Both the position numbers and the translations under genes were made by a program. Positions 25,743-34,038 of a stretch of 64,000 nucleotides of DNA are shown in pieces. Source of the DNA: an uncultured Blautia sp. (GTDB lineage Bacteria; Bacillota; Clostridia; Lachnospirales; Lachnospiraceae); contig UQMI01000014.1 of the NCBI GenBank assembly GCA_900542045.1, forward strand, positions 1 to 64,000. Direction: 5' to 3'. Each line of letters starts with the position of its first letter. Within the stretch, counting starts at the first letter, position 1. Below the pieces are notes generated by a model that worked only from the letters and a program-made list of their open reading frames with translations, did not search any database and was not told the DNA's origin.

Positions 25743-26927
25743 ATGAGAAGCTTTGAATACTACACTCCCACAAAGGTCATCTTTGGCAAAGATACCCATA
25801 CCCGGGCAGGCGAGCTGGCCAGAGAATACGGCGCCACCAAGGTTCTGGTCCATTATGGCAGCGAACGTGTCAGGGAATCCGGACTGCTGGATGAGATTTT
25901 TCATTCCCTGGAAGAAGCCGGTCTGTCTTATGTCAGTCTGGGCGGCGTAGTTCCCAACCCCAGACTTTCCAAAGTATACGAAGGCATCGAACTGGCCCGC
26001 AGAGAACAGGTGGATTTCCTCCTTGCCGTGGGCGGAGGAAGCGTCATCGATTCCAGCAAGGCCATTGCCTACGGAATTGCCAATCCTGACGAAGATGTGT
26101 GGAATTTCTATAATCGGACTGCCGTTCCCAAAGCATGCGCCCCTGTGGCGGCTGTTCTGACCATTGCCGCCGCCGGCAGTGAGATGAGTGATTCTTCTGT
26201 GATCACCAATGAAAATGGCTGGCTGAAGCGGGGATGCAACAACGATCTGTGCCGGTGCAAGTTTGCGATCCTGAATCCCAAGCTTACGTACACCCTGCCC
26301 CAATACCAGACGGAAAGCGGCTGTGTGGACATCCTGATGCACACCATGGAGCGTTATTTCGTGAACATTGAGACTATGGAAGTCACCGATGGCATCAGCG
26401 AAGCCCTGATGCAGACAGTCATCTATAATGCCCGTATCCTGCTGAAAGAACCCGGCAATTACAACGCCCGGGCGGAAGTCATGTGGGCCGGCAGCCTGTC
26501 CCACAACGGACTCATGGGCTGTGGTACCGGCGGAGGCGACTGGGCCTGTCACCAGCTGGAGCATGAGCTGGGCGGTATGTTTGACGTGGCTCACGGAGCC
26601 GGTCTTGCCGCCGTATGGGGCAGCTGGGCCCGCTACGTTTACGAAGCCAATCCGGAACGGTTTGCACAGTTTGCCACTAATATCTTCGGCATTCCCTGCG
26701 ATGGCATTGATTTCGAGAAAACGGCTCTGGCCGGCATTGAAGCCATGGAAGATTTTTACCGTTCCATCCAGATGCCCACTTCCATTTCTGAACTGGGCAT
26801 CACGCTGACAGACGAACAGATCCATGAACTGGCTTTCAAATGCAGCTTCGAAGATACCCGTACCATCGGCGTTTTCAAACAGCTGAACCTGAAAGATATG
26901 GAGAAGATCTATCAGATGGCCCGCTGA
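25743..26927 (+). CDS. Iron-containing alcohol dehydrogenase (butanol dehydrogenase-like)
   Basis: The 394-residue protein is a group III dehydrogenase of the YqhD/BdhA type. It has the N-terminal YYTPTKVIFGKDT, the NAD(P)-binding VGGGSVIDSSKAIAYG (the GGGS loop near residue 98), and iron ligands in SGCVDILMHTMERYF and GDWACHQLEHELGGMFDVAHGAGLA. It reduces aldehydes to alcohols or the reverse in the cytoplasm. The substrate range (butanol, lactaldehyde and so on) cannot be fixed. AAGGAG precedes the ATG by 8 nt. It is monocistronic, with the tRNA-Phe gene downstream. Confidence 0.95.
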   Translation: MRSFEYYTPTKVIFGKDTHTRAGELAREYGATKVLVHYGSERVRESGLLDEIFHSLEEAGLSYVSLGGVVPNPRLSKVYEGIELARREQVDFLLAVGGGSVIDSSKAIAYGIANPDEDVWNFYNRTAVPKACAPVAAVLTIAAAGSEMSDSSVITNENGWLKRGCNNDLCRCKFAILNPKLTYTLPQYQTESGCVDILMHTMERYFVNIETMEVTDGISEALMQTVIYNARILLKEPGNYNARAEVMWAGSLSHNGLMGCGTGGGDWACHQLEHELGGMFDVAHGAGLAAVWGSWARYVYEANPERFAQFATNIFGIPCDGIDFEKTALAGIEAMEDFYRSIQMPTSISELGITLTDEQIHELAFKCSFEDTRTIGVFKQLNLKDMEKIYQMAR

Positions 26928-26982
26928 GGAACATCCGCACGGCTGAACAGGAATAAAAAAACCAAAATCTCAAAATAAAGTC

Positions 26983-27011
26983 TTGTAATTTGTAAAAAAA
27001 TGTGGTACTAT
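26983..27011 (+). promoter_or_regulatory. Promoter of tRNA-Phe
   Basis: TTGTAA (26983-26988) and TACTAT (27006-27011) are spaced by 17 bp and end 30 bp before the tRNA. Confidence 0.7.
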
Positions 27012-27040
27012 TACACGCGTGGTGATTTTACCACATATTT

Positions 27041-27113
<73 letters not shown>

Positions 27114-27124
27114 CGCAAGTAGAA

Positions 27125-27155
27125 AGCCCACGACATTTCGTTGTGGGCTTTTTTA
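27125..27155 (+). terminator. Terminator of tRNA-Phe
   Basis: AAGCCCACGAC pairs with GTTGTGGGCTT around a short loop and is followed by TTTTTT, ten bases after the tRNA. Confidence 0.9.
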
Positions 27156-27203
27156 TGTAACAGGAAATCAAAACGTTCTGTTCTGACTTTCCTGTCACAC
27201 AAA
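27155..27203 (-). repeat. Dispersed palindromic repeat family A, copy 2
   Basis: The copy (TGTAACAGGAAATC ... GACTTTCCTGTCACACA) is in the reverse orientation: its GCGGAGCG flank appears on the right as CGCTCCGC. It has diverged in the left arm. It sits directly after the tRNA-Phe terminator and before metY. Confidence 0.85.
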
Positions 27204-27267
27204 AACGCTCCGCATATATATAACAGGATGCCCCACGGTGTCTGACTAAGAAGAGAGGATGAGAAAT

Positions 27268-28551
27268 ATGAGCGAAAATTACAGAATTGAAACCAAATGC
27301 ATCCAGTCCGGCTGGAAGCCCAAACAGGGAGAGCCCCGCGTGCTTCCCATTTACCAGAGTACCACTTTCAAATACGACACCACAGACGACATGGGCAAAC
27401 TGTTTGACCTGGAGGCAGACGGTTATTTCTACACCCGTCTGCAGAACCCCACCAATGATGCTGTGGCAGCCAAGATCGCGGATCTGGAAGGCGGTGTGGC
27501 AGCCATGCTGACTTCCTCCGGCCAGGCGGCGAACTTTTATGCAGTCTTTAATATCTGCGAAGCCGGCGACCATATTGTATCCGCTTCCACTATTTACGGC
27601 GGTACCTTTAACCTGTTCGGCGTAACATTGAAAAAGCTGGGCATTGACTGCACCTTTGTGGACAGCGATGCCAGCGAAGAAGAGATTGCCAAAGCCTTCC
27701 GTCCCAATACAAAGGTCCTGTTCGCTGAAACCATTGCCAACCCGGCCCTTGTGGTGCTGGACATTGAGAAATTTGCCCGTGTTGCCCATTCTCATCAGGT
27801 ACCTCTGATCGTGGACAATACCTTTGCCACTCCGGTCAACTGCCGGCCTTTTGAATGGGGCGCGGATATTGTCACCCACTCTACCACCAAATACATGGAC
27901 GGACATGCCATGCAGGTGGGCGGCGCCATTGTGGACAGCGGCAATTTTGACTGGGCTGCTTATGGAGATAAATACCATGGTCTGACCACACCAGATGAAT
28001 CCTATCACGGCATCACTTATACCGAAAAATTCGGCAAAGCCGCTTATATCACCAAGGCAACGGTACAGCTGATGAGAGACCTGGGCTCCATCCCCTCTCC
28101 CATGAACTGCTTCCTGCTGAATGTGGGCCTGGAAACACTGCCGCTGCGTGTGGAGCGTCACTGCTACAACGCCCAGAAAGTGGCCGAATACCTGAATGCC
28201 CATGAAAAGGTCAGCTCTGTGAATTACGCCGGTCTCCCGGGAGACAAGTACCATGCCCTGGCCCAGAAATATCTGCCCAACGGCACCTGCGGCGTTATTT
28301 CCTTCGAACTGAAGGGCGGACGGGAAGCAGCCGTACGCTTCATGGACAGCCTGAAACTGGCCGCTATCGTTACCCATGTGGCCGACGCCAGAACCAGCGT
28401 TCTGCACCCTGCCAGCCATACCCACAGACAGCTGAATGACCAGCAGCTGGAAGAAGCCGGCGTTTCTCCGGGAATGATCCGTCTCTCCGTGGGAATCGAA
28501 AACGTGGACGATATCATCGCTGACCTGGAACAGGCTCTGAAAAACGCATAA
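27268..28551 (+). CDS. metY: O-acetylhomoserine aminocarboxypropyltransferase/sulfhydrylase
   Basis: GAGAGG lies 9 nt before the ATG at 27268, which I prefer to the in-frame ATG at 27259 that directly touches it; 427 residues. It is a Cys/Met-metabolism PLP enzyme: YFYTRLQNPTND, MLTSSGQAANFYAV, FAETIANPALVVLDIE, VDNTFATPV, the PLP Lys in THSTTKYMDGH near residue 205, and SVGIENVDDIIADLEQAL at the end. The length and the insert after STTKYMDGH fit MetY, which makes homocysteine from O-acetylhomoserine and sulfide. No SAM riboswitch is present in the 150 bp upstream; a terminator follows. Confidence 0.93.
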   Translation: MSENYRIETKCIQSGWKPKQGEPRVLPIYQSTTFKYDTTDDMGKLFDLEADGYFYTRLQNPTNDAVAAKIADLEGGVAAMLTSSGQAANFYAVFNICEAGDHIVSASTIYGGTFNLFGVTLKKLGIDCTFVDSDASEEEIAKAFRPNTKVLFAETIANPALVVLDIEKFARVAHSHQVPLIVDNTFATPVNCRPFEWGADIVTHSTTKYMDGHAMQVGGAIVDSGNFDWAAYGDKYHGLTTPDESYHGITYTEKFGKAAYITKATVQLMRDLGSIPSPMNCFLLNVGLETLPLRVERHCYNAQKVAEYLNAHEKVSSVNYAGLPGDKYHALAQKYLPNGTCGVISFELKGGREAAVRFMDSLKLAAIVTHVADARTSVLHPASHTHRQLNDQQLEEAGVSPGMIRLSVGIENVDDIIADLEQALKNA

Positions 28552-28560
28552 CTTCTGTAT

Positions 28561-28632
28561 ATAAAAGCCCCGGAAAAGAGGATTCCCTGTGACACCTGTC
28601 ACAGAATCCCTCTTTTCCAGGGGCTTTTTCTG
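28561..28632. terminator. Bidirectional terminator between metY and the SMR gene
   Basis: AAAAGCCCC and GGAAAAGAGG pair with CCTCTTTTCC and GGGGCTTTTT around an inner CTGTGACACCTGTCACAG element. T-runs on both strands allow it to end both convergent genes. Confidence 0.92.
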
Positions 28633-28653
28633 ATGAAGTCTTCCCTCCGGCTG

Positions 28654-28974
28654 TCAATGGCCGGAAGTAGCCTTCAGTCCTATGATCCCGATCAAAAGCA
28701 GCGCAACGAACAGCATGCGCGGCGCCGTCACAGACTCTTTGAACAGCACGATACCAACAATCACTGCTCCCAGAGCACCGATTCCTGTCCAGATGGCATA
28801 AGAAGTTCCCAGCGGAAGCTGCTTGGTGGCCTGTGACAGAAATAAGAAACTGAAGACCATTCCAATTATTGTCAGCACCGTAAACTTCATGACAGTAAAT
28901 CCCTCTGAAAACTTCAGACATGTGGACCAGAATACCTCCAGAAGCCCTGCGATGACCAGATAAACCCATTCCAT
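28654..28974 (-). CDS. Small multidrug resistance (SMR) exporter, Gdx/SugE-like
   Basis: I start at the ATG at 28974 (MEWVYL), which has AAAGGGG about 10 nt upstream; 106 residues with four transmembrane helices. Helix 1 has GLLEVFW with the essential Glu at residue 13 and Trp at 16, the pattern of guanidinium exporters (Gdx), not the Qac subtype where a Gly-Thr follows. LPLGTSYAIWTGIGALG marks helix 3. It works as an antiparallel dimer exchanging protons for cation. No guanidine riboswitch is visible upstream, so the substrate is an inference from the motif. Confidence 0.9.
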   Translation of the reverse strand: MEWVYLVIAGLLEVFWSTCLKFSEGFTVMKFTVLTIIGMVFSFLFLSQATKQLPLGTSYAIWTGIGALGAVIVGIVLFKESVTAPRMLFVALLLIGIIGLKATSGH

Positions 28975-29039
28975 AATAAACATTCCCCTTTCTCTTTTGC
29001 CGAAATCTGCCGCAGCACAGCCGCCGTTCCACTCCGCGT

Positions 29040-29070
29040 GGCGTAAGATGTCCACCGGACATCTTGCGCC
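29040..29070. repeat. 14-bp hairpin flanking repeat A copy 3
   Basis: GGCGTAAGATGTCC and GGACATCTTGCGCC pair over 14 bp (one G-U) with a 3-nt loop. It directly precedes the CGGAGC flank of repeat A copy 3. It may be part of a composite element. Confidence 0.75.
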
Positions 29071-29087
29071 ACCACGGAGCTTTTTTA

Positions 29088-29133
29088 TGTGACAGGAAAT
29101 CCAGAACGAAACGTTCTGCTTTCCTATTACAGT
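29088..29133 (+). repeat. Dispersed palindromic repeat family A, copy 3
   Basis: TGTGACAGGAAAT ... CTTTCCTATTACA with the family's inner AGAACGAAACGTTCT palindrome. The flank is ACGGAGC. It lies upstream of the SMR gene. Confidence 0.85.
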
Positions 29134-29227
29134 TAGGGTGTCAAATGATACCAGACGAATTGCTGCGCACTTCGTGCTTGCGCAATTCTGCAAAATATTC
29201 GGAATTCATGGGGCCCCTGCCCCACTT

Positions 29228-29306
29228 CTTCCTCATATTTTGGCGGGTCCCAAGGTCAGTTATCCACCTCTGTGCAAGCACAGGTGGATTCTGACCTTGG
29301 GACCCT
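29228..29306. repeat. Palindromic repeat family B, copy 1
   Basis: GGGTCCCAAGGTCAG (29245-29259) is perfectly inverted at 29291-29305, and the inner ATCCACCT...AGGTGGAT and TGTGC/GCACA pairs make nearly the whole element a hairpin. It is in the intergenic region between the SMR gene and the peptidase-like gene. A diverged copy is at 39572. The rest of 29134-29451 shows no gene. Confidence 0.85.
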
Positions 29307-29451
29307 GGTATACGCTACATAAAAAAGCGCCGAATATTGTATCTCCTATGGCCTATCGATACAAAATCCAACGCTTTACCCGGCGGCAATTTCTTTCTCT
29401 TTATTCAGCTCCGTTTACTCTATCAAAAAACCCGATACTTGTCAACTCTTT

Positions 29452-30204
29452 TCACAGTTCCCAGTACAAAATGTTTGACAGCCAGCTTCCCAGGATCGGA
29501 GGCTGCGCGCTCCGGTATTTCAGGAAATCTTTCCAGACAATATAGAAACATTTGCCCCAGGAAGATACCTGCAGATACTGTACGCCGGACTGATCCCGAC
29601 AAAGCCCGGTGATGTTCATATAATGTCCCCGGACTTTTGCCGTCTCCTTCAAACTGCCGTCCCGCATCTGATACATGGGCACCTTCTGTCCGGCCCGGAA
29701 GGGATTCATATTGGGCCCGATGCAGAACACCACCGGCAGTCCCTGCTCCAGCATGGTCCGGATCCGCTTTTCCAGATTCCATGTAAAAACACCCCAGCGT
29801 ACTCTGCCCGGACAGCCGCTTTTTTTCCGGTACCGCCAGGCTGCCGCCCACATCTGCCAGGCATTGGCTCCGATCACCGGCAGGATCTGCAGATACTTCT
29901 TCCCCAGAGAACGCAGATACGCCAGATATCGTTTCTGCTCCAGCGGCGTCCCTGCCTCCGGCCGGCCAGGCCGAAAACAGCCATTCTCCATAGAGGGGTA
30001 CAGCTCCTTTCGCTTTCTTCCGGCCATCAGAAGGAAATCTCCCAAGGCCACCAGCCCGCAGCCGTTTGTGGAAAGAACAGACTCCCGCCTGTCCTTATCC
30101 CCGCAGGCAAACCAGCTCTGGCTGCCTCCGCAGGAAATTCCACCGGGAGTCCTCACTTGAATATAATCCTTTAATTCAATCTTACTCTTCCAATAAGTAA
30201 ACAT
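29452..30204 (-). CDS. C39/papain-like cysteine peptidase-family protein
   Basis: Start uncertain: the ATG at 30204 fits best, 23 nt inside the end of the 3D-domain gene; an in-frame ATG at 30252 has no ribosome site. The 250-residue protein has a papain-like layout: TNGCGLVALGDFLLM places the putative nucleophilic Cys near residue 50, VRGHYMNITG the His near residue 195, and VSSWGKCFYI the third position, usually Asn or Asp but here possibly Ser-Trp. No signal peptide or transmembrane helix is seen. This resembles C39-like families found beside wall-associated proteins in Clostridia. A function beyond the fold is unknown. Confidence 0.65.
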   Translation of the reverse strand: MFTYWKSKIELKDYIQVRTPGGISCGGSQSWFACGDKDRRESVLSTNGCGLVALGDFLLMAGRKRKELYPSMENGCFRPGRPEAGTPLEQKRYLAYLRSLGKKYLQILPVIGANAWQMWAAAWRYRKKSGCPGRVRWGVFTWNLEKRIRTMLEQGLPVVFCIGPNMNPFRAGQKVPMYQMRDGSLKETAKVRGHYMNITGLCRDQSGVQYLQVSSWGKCFYIVWKDFLKYRSAQPPILGSWLSNILYWEL

Positions 30205-31252
30205 CTGTATAATATACGCCTTTCGCTTCGCCTTCTTCATGAGAAGCCACATAAATGTCGATACAATTCTCCGTTATGGCTCCGCCGCAGTCTTCTGCCA
30301 CATAAACCTGTCCGTTGATCACCACTTTGGATCCGTAAGGAATCTGACTGGGATCCACTGCAATGGTACGGTTGGTGGTGGCCGTCACTCCGGTGGAGGT
30401 AATGCCGTTGGCCCAGGGGCCGCAGCACAGGCTGCACTGGCAGTAATGGGTAATACGGAAGTTGCCCAGCGGAATCAGCTTGGCGTCTTCGGGCACAGCT
30501 ATGGCATCTCCCACGATAACTCCGTCTGCAATCGTGCCTCCGGCCGTCACCTTATTGGAGGCATCCACAAAAATACCTTCCCCGGATCCCGGGCTGATAG
30601 CTCCGATCTCTGCTTCCTCTGACGCTTCTTCTGTCTCGTCCTCAATGCCCTCCAGGGACTGGGTGGGCACATATCCCGTTGCCGTTTCGCCGTCCTCGTT
30701 CCGGAACGATACCTGACTCCAGGCCTCACTGCAGATACCGGTCCGCTGTACTTCGTCTCCCTGAAGGTATTCTCCGATAACCTGTCCTTCTTTCAGGCTG
30801 GGAAAATCCAGGATATCCACATCTTCTGCTGCCATCACCTCTTCGGACACCTCTTCGATCTGCACCTGGTCAGAGAGCTCTCTGGTCTCAATATAACCGA
30901 TACATTTCTTCCAGTCCGAATCCCGGTAAGTCACCACACTCCAGCCATTCTCGCACACACCGATACGATTCAGCCATTTTCCCAATGTAACTTTCTTCAC
31001 ACCTCTGGCATCAGACTGAGGCAGCTCCCGGATCACAGTTTCCTTTACTGATATGTATACCTTATCTTCATATTCCACATAACTGGTGATCGTCTGGCCT
31101 TCATCTGTTACCTTTACTGTCTCCATTTCCCTGTCTTCCTGCTCCAGAGCATCCACCACTTCCGCATAATCCAGAGGCGCCCCATAGGCGGTCCCCGTCA
31201 TGAGCAGAGACATGGTCAGGACTGCTCCTGCCAGCATAAACCGTTTTTTCAT
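30182..31252 (-). CDS. Secreted 3D-domain protein with SH3-like repeats
   Basis: The 356-residue protein starts with a signal peptide (MKKRFMLAGAVLTMSLLMTGTAYG), then two bacterial SH3-like segments (about 70-130 and 140-200, ending in the similar KCIGYIETRELS and ATGYVPTQSLEG), an acidic linker, and a C-terminal 3D domain: FRITHYCQCSLCCGPWANG, TATTNRTIAVDPSQIPYGSKVVI and VAEDCGGAITENCIDIYV with the three aspartates. The 3D fold is a double-psi barrel related to lytic transglycosylase MltA, and such proteins act on or bind peptidoglycan. The next gene overlaps its end by about 23 nt. Confidence 0.93.
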   Translation of the reverse strand: MKKRFMLAGAVLTMSLLMTGTAYGAPLDYAEVVDALEQEDREMETVKVTDEGQTITSYVEYEDKVYISVKETVIRELPQSDARGVKKVTLGKWLNRIGVCENGWSVVTYRDSDWKKCIGYIETRELSDQVQIEEVSEEVMAAEDVDILDFPSLKEGQVIGEYLQGDEVQRTGICSEAWSQVSFRNEDGETATGYVPTQSLEGIEDETEEASEEAEIGAISPGSGEGIFVDASNKVTAGGTIADGVIVGDAIAVPEDAKLIPLGNFRITHYCQCSLCCGPWANGITSTGVTATTNRTIAVDPSQIPYGSKVVINGQVYVAEDCGGAITENCIDIYVASHEEGEAKGVYYTDVYLLEE

Positions 31253-31403
31253 GAAATATTTCTCCCTTGACTCATTTTTCTCATCATAGCACAGTTTTTC
31301 TGCTTTGGCAATTTTCCTGTCAAATCTTCACAATTTCCGCACATTTTAACCGGATTCCATTCATTTTCTCCAGAAAGCCCGTCTCCAGACAAAAAATAAC
31401 TGC

Positions 31404-33485
31404 CTATCCCCTGTTCAGTCCCAGGCCGGTCCCCGACAGATACCCATCCAGCACCTGACGGGTGTGATCCACCACGTAACCGCTTCCCTGCCGGCCCTTC
31501 ACATCTTCCACCATGGTCACCAGCAGCAGGCTGTCTTCGTCTGCGGCCTCCGGAGTGAACACGGCAAACCAGCCCAGTTCCGTACCGCTGGTATCCTCCT
31601 GGCTCATCTTGATCTCTGCAGTCCCTGTCTTGCCTGCCAGTACGATATCGTCTCTGTAAGCTCCATATCCTGTTCCGGAACTGTCTGCGATCACCTGAAC
31701 CAGATCCTCCCGGATCACTGCTGCAGCCTCCGGGGAAAAAGCCCCTTCGATCCAGACCTCGCCCACCGCATCCTGCTGCTCCAGACAGGGCAGAATCATA
31801 TTACCGTCGTTGACAAAAGCCGAATAAATGGATGCCAGATGAATGGGATTCACCAGGATCTGACCCTGGCCGTATCCGCTGTCCGCCAGCTGGATCTCTG
31901 ACTCCATTGCCTCTGAATTGGACCAGGTGGAAGTGGCCAGACTCAGATCAAAAGGCATCTCCTGACCAAATCCCAGCTTATCCAGCTGCCCGGTAAACGT
32001 ATCTTCTCCAATCTGAAGAGCCACCTTGGCAAAATAGATGTTGTCCGAATACACCAGCGCATTGCGCAGATTGGCTCCGCCGCTGTATTCATGAAGGGTG
32101 GTAACGTAATACTCACCCCAGGATTCATCCTTCTGCCAGCGCAGGCCGCTGTATCCCATATCCGCCTGGGCATCCAAAGTTCCCGTTGTCAGTCCGATCC
32201 CAGCCGTCACCGGTTTAAAGGAGGAACCGGGCACCAGGCTGCTCTGGAACCGGCTGGTCAGGGGAAGATCTTCATCATTGTTCAGACTGTCCCATTTTGC
32301 CTGAGACATCCCCAGGGAAAAATCACTGCTGTCGTAGGACGGCGTGCTCACCAGAGCCAGCACAGCCCCTGTCCTGGGATTGATGGCCACTGAGCAGCTG
32401 TTATCCTCCTGATATTGTTCATAGAGACTCTGCTGCAGACTGCTGTCGATGGTCGTGACGATATCCTCTCCGTCCTTTTTTACCTTCAGGGCGATCGCCG
32501 TCTTCTCATTGCCGTTCTTATCCACAATATAGATCCTGCACCCGTCAGTGCCCTTCAGCCGGTCCTCATATACCCGTTCCAGTCCGCTTTTCCCCAGCAC
32601 ACTGGTAGCCGTATAGCCCTGGCCTTCCCGCTCTTCCAGTTCCTCTGCAGTAATCCCCTGCACATACCCCACCAGATGGGCAGCAGCTTCCCCCATGGGA
32701 TAGATCCGGTCCTCTGCATCCGTGATCAGCACGCCGGGAATCTCCAGCAGTTCTTGTTCCAGACTGCTGGTCATCTCTCCGCCCAGAAGCGCCATAGAAA
32801 CACTGTCATCCTTCTTGATCTTCTTAATCGGCACAAAGGAATCTTCTGTTACCCAGGAAGCCTGAAGGCTCTGTTCGATGCTCTCCGCCGACACCTCCAG
32901 AAGGTCTGCCAGCTTTTCCAGATCCTGCCGGGGATCTTCGCTCATTTTCCCGGGCACCAGTCCCACAGAGGAGACTGTCCCCTGCGCCGCCAGCGCTTTT
33001 CCGTCGCTAGTCAGAATATCGCCCCGGGAAGCGGAAAGAGTCTCTACCCGAACCTTGTCCTCAGCCGTCAGCTCCGGAAAGATCAGATAATCCTCCCACT
33101 GCAGCTTATACTGCAGTCCTTCCCGGTGAAACAGGGCGCTGTTCTCAAAAGAAATCTCCCCTGCCGCAGTATTCATCACGGTTGTATAGGAAATCCACCG
33201 GGAATCCGGCTGTTCTTCTGCAATGGTGATCTCGATATTCTCTGCCTCGATCCCTTCATATATATTCTGATTTCTGGTCACAAAGTCTTCTCTTGTATGC
33301 AGCGACTGGCTTTCCTTATCCAGCATCTCATACATGGCATCATAATCCTGCTCTTCTATATAGCTCATGTAAGTCTGCAGAGCCTTTCCGGCGCCTTCCT
33401 GTGAAAAATGCAGATAAAGGAGCACGCCTGCTCCGCCCAGGCATACCAGCCCTGCCGCTGCTGCAATTATCTGTTTTCTTTTCAT
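31404..33485 (-). CDS. Class B penicillin-binding protein with MecA-type N-terminal domain
   Basis: The ATG at 33485 has AGGAGGA just upstream; 693 residues. Order: transmembrane anchor (6-25), NTF2-like MecA_N domain (about 28-145), a dimerisation/pedestal domain (about 150-340) with SRGDILTSDGKALA, and a transpeptidase domain with SXXK (PGSSFKPVTAG near residue 410), SXN (YSDN near 465) and KTGTAE near 625. It cross-links peptidoglycan outside the membrane. The MecA_N domain is shared by PBP2a and by many native clostridial PBPs, so it does not by itself mean beta-lactam resistance. The gene stands alone. Confidence 0.95.
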   Translation of the reverse strand: MKRKQIIAAAAGLVCLGGAGVLLYLHFSQEGAGKALQTYMSYIEEQDYDAMYEMLDKESQSLHTREDFVTRNQNIYEGIEAENIEITIAEEQPDSRWISYTTVMNTAAGEISFENSALFHREGLQYKLQWEDYLIFPELTAEDKVRVETLSASRGDILTSDGKALAAQGTVSSVGLVPGKMSEDPRQDLEKLADLLEVSAESIEQSLQASWVTEDSFVPIKKIKKDDSVSMALLGGEMTSSLEQELLEIPGVLITDAEDRIYPMGEAAAHLVGYVQGITAEELEEREGQGYTATSVLGKSGLERVYEDRLKGTDGCRIYIVDKNGNEKTAIALKVKKDGEDIVTTIDSSLQQSLYEQYQEDNSCSVAINPRTGAVLALVSTPSYDSSDFSLGMSQAKWDSLNNDEDLPLTSRFQSSLVPGSSFKPVTAGIGLTTGTLDAQADMGYSGLRWQKDESWGEYYVTTLHEYSGGANLRNALVYSDNIYFAKVALQIGEDTFTGQLDKLGFGQEMPFDLSLATSTWSNSEAMESEIQLADSGYGQGQILVNPIHLASIYSAFVNDGNMILPCLEQQDAVGEVWIEGAFSPEAAAVIREDLVQVIADSSGTGYGAYRDDIVLAGKTGTAEIKMSQEDTSGTELGWFAVFTPEAADEDSLLLVTMVEDVKGRQGSGYVVDHTRQVLDGYLSGTGLGLNRG

Positions 33486-33664
33486 TCTTCCTCCTGTCTT
33501 CTGCACATCTTCCGGGGATGCCCCCCGTTCACATCCGCTTCATTATAACATAACTTTTTCCTTCTCCCTGTTGTTTTATAAAACTTTTAGAATTATGACA
33601 AAAGCCTTCTTTTCTATACTGATTTAATTGTTCCAAAAACTCAAAAAATTTTTCAAAAAACCTA

Positions 33665-33693
33665 TTGACATTTCTCCTGAGATACGATATACT
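33665..33693 (+). promoter_or_regulatory. Promoter of the tRNA-Gly pair
   Basis: Consensus TTGACA (33665-33670) and TATACT (33688-33693) with a 17-bp spacer, 20 bp before the first tRNA. Confidence 0.9.
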
Positions 33694-33712
33694 TCTCATT
33701 GTTCCGATGAAC

Positions 33713-33783
33713 GCGGGTGTAGTTCAATGGTAGAACACCAGCCTTCCAAGCTGGATACGTGGGTTCGATTCCCATCACCCGCT
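33713..33783 (+). tRNA. tRNA-Gly (TCC)
   Basis: Acceptor GCGGGTG/ACCCGC (G1 pairs normally), D arm GTTC...GAAC, anticodon stem CCAGC/GCTGG with loop CTTCCAA giving TCC, T loop TTCGATTC, discriminator T. No encoded CCA. Confidence 0.96.
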
Positions 33784-33806
33784 TTGATAAAAAATTTATC
33801 ATATAT

Positions 33807-33879
33807 GCGATAGTGGCGTAGTTGGTAACGCGCGACCTTGCCAAGGTCGAGACCGCGGGTTCGAGCCCCGTCTATCGCT
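33807..33879 (+). tRNA. tRNA-Gly (GCC)
   Basis: Acceptor GCGATAG/CTATCGC, D arm GCGT...ACGC, anticodon stem CGACC/GGTCG with loop TTGCCAA giving GCC, T arm GCGGGTTCGAGCCCCGT, discriminator T. It follows the first tRNA-Gly by 23 bp in the same transcript, so both glycine isoacceptors are made together. Confidence 0.95.
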
Positions 33880-33884
33880 CTTCT

Positions 33885-33934
33885 AAAAGAAATCAGGGTT
33901 TCCGTATAATACGGAAGCCCTGATTTCTTTTATT
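33885..33934 (+). terminator. Terminator of the tRNA-Gly pair
   Basis: AAAAGAAATCAGGG and TTTCCGTA pair with TACGGAA and CCCTGATTTCTTTT to give a 20-bp-class hairpin with T's on both sides; it may also end the convergent activase transcript at 34039. Confidence 0.92.
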
Positions 33935-34038
33935 GGGTTTACTTACAAAATATAGACACATTTTTATACATTACTGCACAAAAACATTTCTGCCTGTCAT
34001 TTGTCTACCAGAAATTCATCTGTCCAAAACAGACGGTA

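Noticed and set aside
27114..27267. SAM riboswitch or T-box ahead of metY
   Set aside because: The interval is filled by the tRNA-Phe terminator and a repeat; no riboswitch core motifs are visible.
31404..33485. PBP with MecA_N domain as a resistance gene
   Set aside because: The domain occurs in native clostridial PBPs, and no mobile element or regulator pair (mecR/mecI) is nearby.
33713..33879. Integration site (att) at the tRNA-Gly genes
   Set aside because: No repeat of a tRNA end and no integrase gene in the window; the flanks are ordinary genes.
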